Positions 33,249 to 46,299 of a stretch of DNA of 64,000 bases are shown piece by piece. The stretch's first letter is position 1. The number at the start of each line of letters is the position of its first letter. The DNA is taken from NCBI RefSeq assembly GCF_001039355.2, contig NW_019776058.1:1-64000 (forward strand), in the 5' to 3' direction. The DNA is from Lingula anatina. Taxonomy: Eukaryota; Brachiopoda; Lingulata; Lingulida; Lingulidae. Both the position numbers and the translations under genes were made by a program. Below the pieces are notes generated by a model. The model made no database searches. It saw nothing but the letters and a program-made list of their open reading frames with translations, and was not told the origin of the DNA.

Positions 33249-36200
33249 TCAGTCTCTTTTGAAGGCAGCCAGTTTACAATTGGTGCTTTGCGACAATGGC
33301 TTTTTCTTCTTTGGTAGATTGTCCATTTTATTCTTTATTTTGCTGGACTCTGTTGTTTCATTTTGGTCATTTTCATCCATTTCGTCTCTTTTTCTCTTCT
33401 TTTTGTCTGTCCCTGAGGTTGGAGTGTCTTCTGCGTTAGTGGTTGGTGCTGAGGTTGGAGTGCTAGGTGTGGCTGGAGTAGATGCTGCTTTTGCCTTTTC
33501 CATCCATTTCTGTTGGAACAATGGTATTCAAGACAATTCAGTGTACAGCATTGTCAAGGTTTTCAGCTCAAACAATGAATATCACCATTACAAAACAATA
33601 TATAGAAATCTGTATGAAATATATTTAAAGGTGTTTATAACTGATTCAAAATTCCACAAATATACAAATCATCTGATTTCATAGTATGATAGTTTTTAAA
33701 ATCTCACAGAAAGACGACAACAGAAGATTGATAACAGCTAGGTGAAGCAATGGGACAAAAGCCACCAAACAAGGCTCCATGACAAAACCTAGTGCACTAT
33801 GTACCTTCTTTTCTTCTCTGGGCAGACTGGCATACTCTGTGGTGGCTATTACAGTGAAGTCTGCCTCCTCCAAACCTGGATTCTCATCCTCTAGTCTGCT
33901 CTTGTTTTCTTCTAGCCACAGCTGGAAGGGGTTGGCTCGCCTGGCGAAAACAAACAGAAAACAGTTTATAATACCGAGAATACTAATTATATCACTGAAA
34001 AAAATCATAAGATGGAAAGAGAAAGCAATATAAAGTTGATCAAAAATGTGACCGAGTTGTCCGAATGATTGACTTTCTCTGTAGAATGCCCGTGAAAGAA
34101 ATATGGTTTGCAATTTAACAAAAAATTTACAGAAACATAATTATTAGTATTAAGTTCCTTAAAAAAAAAACCTGAATGTTTATCTTCTTTAAGAGAGAAT
34201 ATAAATGCTTATCCCATTTTCATTCAATTCTTGATTCAACTTACTTTTTATTATTTGGAGTTTCTGGAGTTTGAGCTTGTTGTGTTTCTGATTCTTCCTT
34301 TCCTTTCTTGGATTGGAAAAGTTTCATCTGCATAGGACCCTACAAATGATCAAAAATAAACTGAAGTCTGTAATAAAGTATAGTTAAAAATCTCTCCAAA
34401 ATTGTGATATTTACATTAAAGCAGGGAGAAAATCATGCTTTTATTTTACAAATACAGATGCATGAACACTATTTTGAACATTTATATATTAATGATAGAC
34501 AAATAAACACATTCATCATCCAATAATATTATCTAAATCTTAAGTTTATCCTAACTAAGCACCTTTTTCTTTTGTGTCTTCTGTTCAGTGCTTAATCCAA
34601 CAGGGCTCTTGGAAGACTTTTGCTGTTTCTTCATGTCATCAAACACACTTGTTCCTCTCGCTGATGTGGGGGTTGTTTTGGTGTTTGACTGTGAAATGGT
34701 AAAATTCACAATAAGGATAAGACTCTATCTTTAGATTTCTTTTTCAAATATATCTATGACAATGTTATGAATGAAATATGTCTGCATTTAAATCTAATTA
34801 CAAACTATCCATACAATGTTCATTCTTCCTGGAATCTCATGCAAGTTTATTCATAGTTTACCTTGAAAGGATTTTTCCTTGTTCCACTTAGCTGTATTGT
34901 TGCTTTTGTTTTCATTTCTTTTTTCTGATTTAAATGTAGCATTGGCCCTGAAATTATCATGCAAAACCAAATACTATAATTCAACATATTAAGTATTTTA
35001 ACTTCTTCCCATCTTTATTTTCCTGTAAGAAATTAATTTCTTTTACATCAAACAACATAACTGATAATGAAGAAGTTTATGGTAGATATTGTAACGCAAA
35101 CATCCACCAATTTATTCCCAGCCACCATTTAAAAATTTAAGCATTATTACCTGAACTGTGTGTCTCTTCTTCTTCCTCCTCTGCATCCTCTTGTTCCATG
35201 TCTTCCTCTTCATCTTGTTCAGTTCTATCCGACCATTCTGTGGTGGTCTTGTTACGGCTTAAATGTATACCATTTTTAGGTAAATATCAAAGAAAAGAAA
35301 TCACATCATTTCCATTAAATTAAAATGTGCTGATAAGAGCTACACATAAATTCTTTTAATTCTTTTATTTAAAGGAAAGCAACTCACGCTGGCCTCAAAA
35401 CACTTCTAAAGTGTGGCTCTTCCTCTTCCTCCTCTTCCATGTCCTGCTGCAGTCTTGCTGCCTCTTCCTCAGCCTTCTGCCGTGCCACATCACTGATCTT
35501 TTCTGCCAACTGTATTCTCTTCATACGACTAGCATACTTAATGGCCAACTGGACAGCATGCTGACTGGGCATCATCTCACACAGTTCTATGGCTCTGAAC
35601 TCTCTGTCAGCTTTGCAAGACAACTGGAAAATGGGGAAAAACTGATGGTGACTTTTAATCTCTAAAAATTAACATTTATAAGCCCATAAAAAATCAAGAA
35701 AAAATCTTTGTTTTTTCTTCCTTTTCAAATCAAATATTTACATACACAAACAAAAACTTATATCATTTACATGTAGACTTAAAAAAACATCTTAATGCTC
35801 AGTAAAGACTGGAAACTTCTCCATAAAACTTTAAACAAGCTATAAAAACACTTACAGCAAACAGTTGCATCAAAGCCTCAGTCATGGGTTTCCTGGCCTG
35901 TTCCATGTCCCCCTCCTCCACCTCCCACCCTATACTCCGCCAGAAGTCATAGTGACCAGTCAGGATGTGGTTACGCCAGTGCTTCTCCTACAACATTGAG
36001 ATCAGGTTGACAGAATAGACATTTTTCATCTATTTTTCATGTTAAAGTCCTTTAAAAGATGTTTTTTTTTCTTGATTTTTATTTATTTACTTATGGAAGC
36101 ACTATGATTAAAATAATTGTCGAATAATAACATTAAAGAGAAAATTCACACCTCTTCATTTCCAAATGCACAAAATGATACTCAATATACACTATAATTA

Positions 36201-39200
36201 AAATATTGGATGAACAATTACATTGAAATGAAAATGTACATCTTTCAGTTTCCACATGCATAATAATACTCAAATAATACCTGAAGCATTTTTAGTATCA
36301 TACAACATAACAAACTTTAGTAGTACAAACCTCAAACTGTCCTTTCTCAGTGGTGAGTTCACAGAAAGGCAGTTGGAAGGGCAGAATGGTGACGGCAGGC
36401 CGGGGAAGGGTGGGGGGATAGACAGAACCCTTGCACGGTACACATCTACAAAATAGCAAAACAATTAATCAAGGTACTCCAGTTGTGAGGCAAGAAAACA
36501 AGGATAAAGACATCATATTACTTTTATCAGTTACTTATTTCTGTATAACACATTATGCAAATAAATAAACAAATATTTAAATACATAATTTTGTTTCAAA
36601 TCAGAATAAAAAAATAAGCATACATTTTTTACAGAAATACTCCTCACCTTATTTGCTCTGGGTTTTCACATACACCAACCATCCAGAAGTTATCAGATTT
36701 CCCCTTTGCCTGAAAGTAGAGAACAAGCAACCATCACTTAATGTTACAAATGGATATTTTTATAGATGCACAGTGCATTTCCCAGTAAAAATTTACCAGG
36801 ATGTTAATATAAAATGTATAAAATAGAACAGATCAAAATATACCAGGTAATGTTAATATAAGATGTTAAGAAGTAGAGCAAAAAAATATATATTGGAATC
36901 AAAATAAGAAAATATTAGGAAAATACAAGGGGTCAAAATGTAGTTCTCATTCATTGACATTTGTGTATCTTGTGAGTACAACCAGCGAAAAATTCAAATT
37001 AAAACCCTATAATTGTTCTCTTACATGAGACCTAAGGTTTGCCACTGGCATCCAAGTTGAGCCAAATCGTCTGTTTAACATTCTCACAATGCCACTGGAG
37101 TCCACAGCAAATGGACTGCCCTCTGCAGAAAAGCTGAAAATTTCAACATGGAAATATTATTTTGTTTTAATGCATGGTCAATACTTGTATTCTTTTAATA
37201 AATAGAGGCAAAGTACTTTTAAACTTGCCAAATTACACTGAGCATTTTTTGGCATTTCTAATGATAATCAGTTTCTTTATCTTGGAGAAGAGAGACAAGC
37301 AAGAAGACTAGGTAAATGTTAGAAAGTTACACTCGAACTTCTACTTTGTTAAATTGCTGTCAGGTTGAGGATAAGGGTTATAAAGAACCAGCAATTAAGC
37401 CTCCATATGTTCTCTTACCCCAGCCAGCTGAGTGTAGCTTTGGGTGACAAGGGCAGATGTTCCCCAGGAATGACACATTTCTTCTTCCCTCTCACGTACA
37501 TCAGCTTCACTCCTAAATACTGGTCCCCTGGCACACCTAAGGCAGTGAATTGTTCAGCTTGATTATATCATTTTATTACATTCTGTGTTCCATCAATTGT
37601 CAGTTGCACAAAAATATTCATTTTGACAGGTAAAATATAATTTTAGATTTTCTTTCTGGGAATGGCACCAGAAATAAAATTCCTCTCGATTATCTATTAT
37701 AAATATTATGTTTTACGCACAATTAGGACTTGGCAACCCTATAAACACATGTATTCATGTTCGCGCACGCACACTGTCCCCACCTGTCCCCATGTGATAG
37801 ACCACCATGAGTTGGTGGCTGTGGCCTGCCATGGTCACTACAGGGCCTGGAACACTGAAGATCTCCTGCTGTACTCCTCCAACTGACACGATGCGGACAT
37901 TACGCTTGTCTGTGGCAGCAGCTATCCATCCCTCTCCCACTGTGACAGCCTGTATTGTACGGTATCCACAGGTTATTTATTAAAACACACACACAAACAA
38001 AGAATTTCAGAGGTTTTATTCTTAAGGATCATGACTGCCAAACCAAATCTATACATGCTTCAGTTTTCTTTACATTTTAGAGGGTCTAATACAAAAAGAA
38101 AAACAATTCTAAAAAGATTTCAAATTCATGAACAGCACATGTGAGTAGCTAATAAACTTATTTCCCTGGAACTAAACATAATATGACTACTTAAAAGTGA
38201 AGTCATTGGAATCAATTATGGTACTTAATCCTTGAAAATGCAATCTTACCTGTATCTCTTCTCCTTTGGGCATTGGCAGTGTCCAGTCCTTGTTGTTGTC
38301 CCAAGAACTAAAGTGCAGGCACATCAGGGTGCTACAGGAAACAAATAATACTAAGTTATATGTGAAGCAGATCTCAAAATTTTCTAAAGAAACATTTTTG
38401 AATAAAAATCAATTTAGTCACACCTCTTTTGTTTTATGTACACATATAAAGTTGCACATCATCATCTTTATAGACAAATCAAAACATTATCTAAAGAATG
38501 CACTTTTGCCATGTTTTTTTTTTTTTTTTCAAAATAACATGTCAAATTTGTCGTTCAAGATGTAAAATTGTAATAACTTCAGTAGTTGATTGAGCAAACA
38601 ACAACATTTTGAACCAGGATGATTAAACAAAGAAAATATACGCGAGTGATCAACCTTAAAATCTCACTGACTCCCTAAGGAATATAGTAAATTCCAGTAA
38701 TCTTATCACCTGAAATTCCAACTAATATTTGAAGTAAATTGAGCAAATATTTTTCCTTTTGGTTAACAGGATTACTCAGCAAATTAGATGTCCAAAAATG
38801 AATGGTCGTCTGGTTTTACCTTGTGTTCTCTTCTCCACTCTCACAGGCCAGTACTACCGCCTCCGTAGACATGTCCGCCATTGTAAAGTTCATGGTGTTC
38901 TCCAGGTGCATGGCGTGATGAACTGAAGTGTCATGGAATTCTACATCCAAGGAGTTCTCTTCTTCTGTATTGTACTGTTTTATGATTCCCACGGAGTTCC
39001 ACACCTGAAGACCAGTTTTATATTTTGTTACATTCTTGGAAAAAAATCTGATAAAATATTTCAAAAAATGTGAATGGATTGTTTGAGAATACTTATGTTC
39101 TCATCTCAAGGCACTGGCCATCTTGTACATTTTATCACTCCTGAAAGTCTACTGCTGCTGAGATATGACTGTGAAGTCTTGTTTTTAAAACAGAGACAAT

Positions 39201-42200
39201 TTGAGGTTTTAAAAAAAAATTATTGAAATAATATATCAACAGATTTAAATGTTGTAGTCACCATGAATCTCTGAGACAGATGTACGGGTGTGGACCCTGG
39301 CTGGAATGGTCTCTGGAGGGGTGTGGGTCTGGGGCCAGAGGGCTGGGGCTGGAGGGGGGCCGCAGGACGTCCACTACGCACACTCTCTGCATCTCCGTCT
39401 GCCGAGGGTTTGACAGAATCTCCATCTTGAAAGAATAAAATTGAAGATTTTTGAATACTGGGACTATGAAAAACGAAAACAAAGTAAGTTAATTTATACT
39501 CTGTTCTTGTATGCGTGGTTACTGCTCGAGTGATTACCACACACTGTCACAGGAGATTACACACTCATTACACTGGACGTATATAAAAATTGATGAAGTA
39601 ATACTAAAACCAGCTTTTAAAATAAATCCACTTTGGTAAAGCGCCTAAAGATGGATTTGTACATTAATCAAAACAAAAATAAAAGCACAGTCATAATTAA
39701 ATCCTCATAAGCTTCAAAACAAAGGCCTAGTTACTTCTAAATACACTCTTTGTAAAATACCTTGAGATTCCATATCATCCCCAATGTTGTATCTAGCCTT
39801 GATTTTCCCAATGTCAATTTCACTGTCATTATCATCATCGTCAAAAGCTGCTACGGTGTGGACAGGAGTAGAACTGCCCTGATTGGTGGCTTGGATGAGC
39901 ATGTCATCATCACCATCATCAAAAAGTTCATTGAATTGATCTCCAGTTACAACAGGAGCAGCCTTCAGAGTACAAAAATAATAGTTATCACCTTACATTA
40001 TTTTATCATAATTTATCCTGTATTATATCATATTGTATTGCATTTTATTGTAGAATTAACACATTGTACCTTATCACCACAATACAGTGCATTTGATTAC
40101 GATAAACTATATATTCATATTACTTAAATACATCTAATTTATTAAAATGAGTATGTACCTGATGATGCTGACACTAGAATATTTTGCAGATGTGTTAAAA
40201 TAGCATCAAACTATGTTCACTTTCCTAACCCAAGGTTCAAATCACAGGCATGCTAATGTGTCACATATCATACCTTATTTGCACTTGCCCCATCTTCAGG
40301 TATAACATTCTCCAACACCCCAAGGTTTCCCTATTAAAAATAAATACAAGAAAACCAACTACAAAACAGACTAACAATTATATCTGACTGATAAAAAGCA
40401 CAAACACAATATATCACTTTTTTTACTTTGCTATTTTTGCTATAAATTCTCTTGCTGTAAAATACTTATTCAGCAACATGCTTATATTTCTATACAACTT
40501 ACCTGGTTATCACAAAATGCTCTATTTCTATACAACTTACCTGGTTATCACAAAATGCTCTATTTCTATACAACTTACCTGGTTATCACAAAATGCTATA
40601 TTTGTATACAACTTACCTGGTTATCACAAAATGCTATCTCCTTATTTCCTTTAGGATTCCATGCTAGAGCACTTATAGTCAGCTTCTTGTCATGTTGAAC
40701 TCTGCAAGTGAAAGAGTACTTATTCTTGAGAATTTTTATTATTAGGCACAATCTCAGTTTGTCTTATTTTTCAAAATGACAAATTTTTTCATGAATTTTC
40801 ATTACACTTCATTTTTCTATATAGCACCAAGCTTGAAATCAAAAACAAAAAAAATTTGTCTTAAATAACTCCTTAATTTTCATAACAACTTACCTTTCTA
40901 CACAGACGCCAAGCTTAAAATCAAAGATGAGCACCCAGCCATCAATACAACTCACAGCCAGGTAGTTCCCACATGGAGAGAACACTGTGATGGAGACCAA
41001 CTAAAACATAAAGAGATTCATCATGCATCGCTCATTAGAACACTTATACAACCAGATGATGTTTCAACAACAGAAAAAATCTACATTTCACTTTTAAGTT
41101 CCAAAAAAAGTGCTGTTTCACTGTTCCTGATAGGGTAAGATGTGTGCAAGTGTCCATGAGAGTGCTGTAACACATATATAGTATCTTGGACCTACCTCTT
41201 TTATGGTATCATCCTTGAGTGTATACGACAGCTCCCATGTGTTCCTTTCATACACACGCACTTCTTTATCAACGGGGACAATTAACTATAATGGAAACAA
41301 TGCTTCATAACAGGGACATGTCTCAATGCTAACAACTATTCAACATATCTTTAAGTGCCAATAATGCAATATTCTACTGCACAAACCTGATCAAAGCAAT
41401 TTTATTTAGAATCACAAAATATGTAAAAGCCTGATTTATATGTCAGTATAGTATAGATGTCTTATTCCCTACTTAATAATTGTAACACCTGTATACCTTA
41501 CCTTGCCGTTCTTGGGATGCCAGGTGAGACGGCACAGGGTTTTCGCAGAACTGTAAAAGAGAATCTCACAAATCACGTAGAAACATGTATGTTTACTGCT
41601 TCAAGCGGTGATTCCATTCAATCATGTTTTCATAACAAAATATCTTAAGGTTCCCTCTAGTACTACATGTAGGAGTACATTTTGTTTTATAAAAGATGAA
41701 AATCAACACTTTTTAAGCTTATCAAATTAAAGCAAGCATAATGGAATATATACCTTATATCATTGGCCTTGGGCAAGATAGTGAAAGTCTTAACACAGGA
41801 CTGATCAGCCACTTTCCAGACTTTGACAGTCCCATCACAGCTGGCGGAGGCCTGCATAAAAGACAAATTACTTAAGCAATGCTCTAAGTAAGGAAAATAT
41901 TTTAACAGAATAGATGCATTTCAAAGTACAGTGAAATTTGGTGCATCTTTGATTTTTATTTACCTATTTATTTATTTTTTTGTAAAATGATTTTTACAAA
42001 TGGACAGTGACAATTTTGACAATATAATAAAAGGAATTAAAACGTCATTTTAAATGAACAGAAAACACACACCCTAAATTACAATAAATAGAACAACAAC
42101 AAAAAATAAGGAAAATTTATCAAATGCATTTTTTATGTGGTTCAGTATATAAAATATAACTCAAACAAATAAAAGTTTGCCAGTGCACAACTTATTTCAA

Positions 42201-43889
42201 TATGCAACTTTCTCGTACTTTAACAAGTCCATAACTACAGGCAAATTTCCTGAAATAAAATACATATTATTCAGCTATATAAAATAATATCCCTTATACC
42301 TACCACATATTCTTCTTTGCAATCTAGTGCAATGCTCAGAACAGGGGCGTTATGGCCCAGGAACACTTTCTGGCTGCTGGACTTCAGTTCCACCAACTTG
42401 ATAGAGAAGTCACTATAAATCACAGATAGATTAACTTTTTGGGATACCATCACCAACACCATAAATATGGTTTATATTAATATTACAAAAGTCTAACTTA
42501 GTGCATTTTATCAATTACTAATAAGAATCAATCTGCCTGATGACTTAAACCGAAACAACGACAATTTACAGTAAATTACATATTACTATGTAAAATCAGG
42601 GATGCAGGCATCAAGTTTCAAAATCCACTGAAAATAATGAAGTAAGAGGAAGTAAAAAATAATGGAAAATCAATTTGTAACCTAATTTTGTAATTTGTAA
42701 CACTTTGGAATATGCCAAATGCAATACATGTGTAACTTTTGACAAAGTTCACCACCTTGCCCCCACCAGCATGTGGGTCCCTGTTTTGTTGAAGCACATG
42801 TGAGTGGCAGGAGAGGTAAACCGCGTCACTATGCCATCAGGGGCGCCCTCTGGGAATGTGTGGACCTGAACACAGTTGTCGTCTGACGCTGTGTAGAAGT
42901 GATCATTCTGAAAGAAGATGAAAGAAGATATTTAAAAGTTTAACCAAAGAAATTACAAAGCTTGCCATTCAATGTGTATAGTCACTCAATAGGATTTTGA
43001 ATTATTACAAGTGGATAACTGAATTATAACTTTAAATTTCTATAAAACAATAGATGTAGTCTAGTGTCTAATCATAAGGGGAAATACTAAGTATTGTACC
43101 CATATTCAAGTACAGTTCCATATGCCTATCAACACAGGGCTTTACATTATTTGGTTGCTGTACCAGATTTAAAAAAAGAAAAAGCTTGGAAGGGGGGGAA
43201 GGAGGCCTAATACCAAGCATATAACAAAATACCTTTTATTTTCTCACTGAAACTTCACATATATGAAGCGAGCATTCAAAATAAATATTATTCATAAGTC
43301 ATATTTACAATACACTGCATAATGTCACTCACCATATATGCCAAGGAGTAGACCTTGTCTCCTATTCTGTGTGACTGAGGATCATCATCCTCAACACCAT
43401 CTAAGATCCTCACATCTCCATCTGCACCACATGTCAAAATATATCTATAAATAAAGTATCTCAGAATTAAAAAGTGTTACCGAAATGGGCTGCAAAAATT
43501 ACTCAAGCTTGGTAAAGTTACCAGTGAGACCCGTACTATTAGTATATACAGTACGTAGTACCTGTACATGTATAATAACAGCAAATAAATCAATACTATT
43601 TAAAAAAAAGATTAACGTTAAAGGTCTTTATTTCCCGAGCAGTGTTTAAAAGTAGAGCGAGCAGGGCTTTTAAATAAGTATTCTTCTCAAACGCACATCA
43701 GGTATCAATAACAATACACTAAAAATATTAAATAAATGTTAAAATAAAACTTCCAAATAAAGTTGATAACAGCGAAATCGCACAATGCTACGAGGTCTAT
43801 TTGTCAACTCACCTCCCAGAATCACTGTAGCAAAGATCAGTGTGACCCTCACAATGACTAAAACGCAAAGGTTTTTTAGTAACCGGCAT
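33249..43889 (-). CDS. WDHD1: WD repeat and HMG-box DNA-binding protein 1 (WDHD1/AND-1/Ctf4)
   Basis: Replisome hub linking CMG helicase and DNA polymerase alpha. Exons 1-27: 43889-43813, 43444-43333, 42907-42756, 42412-42304, 41851-41754, 41550-41502, 41285-41196, 41000-40894, 40701-40617, 40330-40274, 39962-39761, 39425-39262, 39004-38820, 38331-38250, 37949-37784, 37536-37419, 37133-37025, 36709-36648, 36445-36331, 35987-35856, 35623-35388, 35257-35151, 34947-34862, 34688-34563, 34339-34245, 33940-33805, 33509-33249. The sum is 1105 residues (human 1129). WD40 propeller at about 1-300 (ILTCGADGDVRI, TFPEGAPDGIVTRF, LGHNAPVLS, ASASCDGTVKVW). SepB/Ctf4 middle domain has VEFHDTSVHHA, GPVVTMAGHSHQLMVVYHMG and ENPEQIRCVPCKG. 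The HMG box at about 974-1035 (NPFQLWLEENK) precedes a basic tail. Donors of exons 3 (GTGGTG), 15 (GTGGGG) and 19 (GTTTGT) are weak. Confidence 0.95.
36107..36283. repeat. Diverged ~85-bp tandem pair in WDHD1 intron 19
   Basis: Two copies beginning attaaaata and ending atactcaata/aata, with shared cattgaaa and tttccacatgca-like blocks. Confidence 0.5.
40483..40640. repeat. 38-bp tandem repeat carrying the WDHD1 exon 9 end and splice donor
   Basis: Four units at exact 38-bp spacing. The donor complement ACTTAC starts at 40497, 40535, 40573 and 40611. The copy at 40611 is the true exon 9 boundary; the other three lie in intron 9 and retain the last ~17 exon bases plus GTAAGT. Confidence 0.9.
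40795..40848. repeat. Decayed intronic copy of WDHD1 exon 8 end and donor
   Basis: Sequence ttttctatatagcaccaagc.. closely resembles the true exon 8 end (40876-40930, tttctacacagacgccaagc..). The donor complement ACTTAC has changed to ACTTCA, so it is not a good splice site. Confidence 0.6.
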
Positions 43890-43922
43890 TTCAGTTACTT
43901 GGTTAACAAAGTCAAATGATTC

Positions 43923-43931
43923 TTTTCCCGC
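43923..43931. promoter_or_regulatory. E2F-like site
   Basis: TTTTCCCGC matches the E2F consensus TTTSSCGC, close to the start of the S-phase gene WDHD1. A second TTCCCGCC follows at 43950-43957. Confidence 0.5.
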
Positions 43932-44154
43932 AAAATCCCTGATCAAGAATTCCCGCCACGGCCGCAGTAAGCAACAACATGCTGTTATGATTGGTCAGTA
44001 TTCGAAAGTTATTTTTAGCATTGAATAAAATTTAAACATCATAAATTAGTTTTTTCAGGGCATATCCTCATTTAAAGTGTCTTAAAATTTTATTAACTGA
44101 ATCTATTTTTCCCCCTCAAAAATATGCAAATATGTGCATTCACTGCGTTGCATG

Positions 44155-44162
44155 TGACGTCA
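44155..44162. promoter_or_regulatory. Full CRE palindrome
   Basis: TGACGTCA, the canonical CREB/ATF site, near the inferred SOCS transcription start. Confidence 0.45.
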
Positions 44163-44691
44163 TCGGTAATCTCATACTTCCGCACCATAGACAGAACATA
44201 TTTTGTACTTTTATGTACAGACGTAGTGTTTGGTGAGAGAAAACGTTGTGAGTATATTTTATTTCTTGACTATTTTTAACTACACTGAAGTGGATGGCCT
44301 AATGAATCACCAGTTTTTGTAGTTAGATCATTCGTGTGATTTGTTTGAGATGGACAATATCGATCCGACCAAGTCAAGACAAGTTCGGCAAGTGAGAAGA
44401 ATGCTTTATTGTGAGTTTGAGCATGACTAATAATTTTCCCAGGGTCACTTTTGGTTTTGGTTTGAAAACAAAAATAAACCAGTCTTTTTGATTTCCACGC
44501 TAGCATATTTATTGTCTGCGAACTAGGGGCCAAGTACCGACTACTGTAAAAAGAAAGCGGAAAAAATCCCCATTCTTTAAATATCTGTTTACTCATGATT
44601 TCCTTTTGTTTATTTCAGAATCATGTGGTAAAACCACAGCAAGATATGGGATCATTTATTCATTGGAGCTTTTTACCATACATTCGTAAAG

Positions 44692-46299
44692 ATGGCAAAT
44701 TGTCAGTCCTCTCAAAGCCATAAAGCTCAAAATAGGGAAAAAGTTATGTCAAATCAGTCAAAGAATAATCAAGAAAAGAATGTTGTTCCAACAGCAGAAG
44801 CTGGTAAGAAGAAGGACCCATATGAAGATTTCAAGGGAGCAAAACCAAAAATTGGAAAAAATAAGTGTTCAGATGCTCAAGATATAGAAACCCAAAGGAC
44901 ACCAGAATCCCCTAGAAAAAGACTGACACGAACGTTAACACTACGAAGGAGAAAATCTGATAGTAACAAACCAAAAGATTCAGGCAAGAAGCGGAGGAGG
45001 TTCTGGTCATCTTTTCGGATAAAGGGCAGATTTGCAAATAGAATGCGTAAAAGTAAAACCACAGGACTAGCAGAAGTGACACCCTCATCCCCAGCCAGTG
45101 GGTGTGTGTGTACTGGATACAGGCGTACACAGGACCACGTGTTGGGGCCAGGTGTGGTGTTTTCTTCTTCAGATGGTGCTGAAGGTGGTGCTACTGGACA
45201 CACACACACACCTCCTGTGACAGGTCCACCTGCAGGTCGCCTCCTCGCAGTCCGTGACCAGGAGCAGAGACTTACGAGGGAAATGTTAGCAAGAGTGGTA
45301 CCGAGTCCTATGGTAGTAAGACCGGATAGAGTACTCATAGATTTGTCTCAGTTTGACCCTGAGGAGTACCCCACGGTGGACCCAGATGAGGTCATGATAG
45401 AACAGAGACGTAGAGACATGGAGCGAGGGATTGACATAACTATTGGCCCAAATGTGCCGTACCAACCTCATATTCCCCTGGAAGATCAGATATCTACTTT
45501 AGGTATTGTCCTACAGAGACAACTTGTTATACAGAATACATATCCAATGTCTGCAGCCCTTGCTGCCTCATCTATATCACCATCGCCACCAGTAGCGCCC
45601 CATGGTGGTCCTAATGTCAGTCCTAGTACAAATGGCACTGTGGCTCACCAGAGTGAATCTCATTACAGTGATATCAATAGCTGTACCAGTGTTATGGTGC
45701 CTGCTCCTTCCCAGCCTGTCCACACTCAGGTGGACTACATCCATTGCCTGGTGCCCGACTTGCTCCACATCTCAGCCTGCGGATTCTACTGGGGCATCAT
45801 GGATCGCTACGAGGCAGAACGCGTATTGGAGAATCGCCCCGAAGGAACATTCCTGCTAAGAGACAGCGCTCAAGAGGAATTCCTTTTCTCTGTCAGTTTC
45901 AGGCGATACGGTCGCTCGTTGCATGCCAGAATTGAGCAGTGGAATCATAAATTCAGCTTTGATTCCCACGATCCCGGTGTTTTTGCAGCAGATACTGTGT
46001 GTGGACTTATTGAACACTACAAGGACCCCAGTTGCTGTATGTTTTTTGAGCCAATGTTGACAATACCCCTGAACAGAACCAACCCCTTCTCACTCCAACA
46101 TCTCTGCAGGTCTGTGATTTGTAGTAATACTACATATGATGGAGTCACGTATTTGCCGCTGCCCAAAAAGCTGCAGGCATTCTTAAAGTATTACCACTAC
46201 AAGCAGAAGGTTCGGGTGCGGAGGTTTGACTACAGTGCTGATACTGACATGTGCGACAACCAAGCTCAAAGTGAAATGGTGATGAATGCCAAGTTATAG
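44692..46299 (+). CDS. SOCS5: Suppressor of cytokine signalling, SOCS4/SOCS5 type
   Basis: Adaptor of a Cullin5 E3 ligase that damps JAK/STAT and EGFR signalling. One intronless coding exon of 535 residues, close to human SOCS5 in length. The N-terminal third is basic and low-complexity. Residues about 190-285 form the conserved JAK-interaction region typical of SOCS4/5 ([53 protein letters not shown]). The SH2 domain lies at about 351-460; FLLRDS carries the phosphotyrosine-binding Arg. The C-terminal SOCS box, about 466-515, has the elongin BC element [10 protein letters not shown] and a Cul5-box-like [12 protein letters not shown]. It is the single invertebrate representative of the SOCS4/5 pair, so symbol choice is conventional. 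It is head to head with WDHD1, as SOCS4 is in human. Confidence 0.93.
   Translation: MANCQSSQSHKAQNREKVMSNQSKNNQEKNVVPTAEAGKKKDPYEDFKGAKPKIGKNKCSDAQDIETQRTPESPRKRLTRTLTLRRRKSDSNKPKDSGKKRRRFWSSFRIKGRFANRMRKSKTTGLAEVTPSSPASGCVCTGYRRTQDHVLGPGVVFSSSDGAEGGATGHTHTPPVTGPPAGRLLAVRDQEQRLTREMLARVVPSPMVVRPDRVLIDLSQFDPEEYPTVDPDEVMIEQRRRDMERGIDITIGPNVPYQPHIPLEDQISTLGIVLQRQLVIQNTYPMSAALAASSISPSPPVAPHGGPNVSPSTNGTVAHQSESHYSDINSCTSVMVPAPSQPVHTQVDYIHCLVPDLLHISACGFYWGIMDRYEAERVLENRPEGTFLLRDSAQEEFLFSVSFRRYGRSLHARIEQWNHKFSFDSHDPGVFAADTVCGLIEHYKDPSCCMFFEPMLTIPLNRTNPFSLQHLCRSVICSNTTYDGVTYLPLPKKLQAFLKYYHYKQKVRVRRFDYSADTDMCDNQAQSEMVMNAKL

Larger units (their letters stand above)
43890..44691. promoter_or_regulatory. 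Divergent promoter and 5' UTRs of WDHD1 and SOCS4/5
   Basis: 802 bp between the start codons. E2F-like sites TTTTCCCGC (43923-43931) and TTCCCGCC (43950-43957) lie 35-70 bp upstream of WDHD1. A full CRE, TGACGTCA, is at 44155-44162. A SOCS 5' UTR exon probably ends at a GTGAGT donor at 44248, joined to an acceptor at 44613-44618 (ttcag) before the coding exon. Confidence 0.55.

Noticed and set aside
40497-40640. CRISPR-like array (four regularly spaced units)
   Set aside because: The 38-bp units are contiguous with no unique spacers, and they derive from a WDHD1 exon-intron boundary in a eukaryotic gene.
44877-45338. 153-codon open frame on the minus strand inside SOCS4/5
   Set aside because: Shadow of the real SOCS coding frame, which has clear SH2 and SOCS-box motifs on the plus strand.
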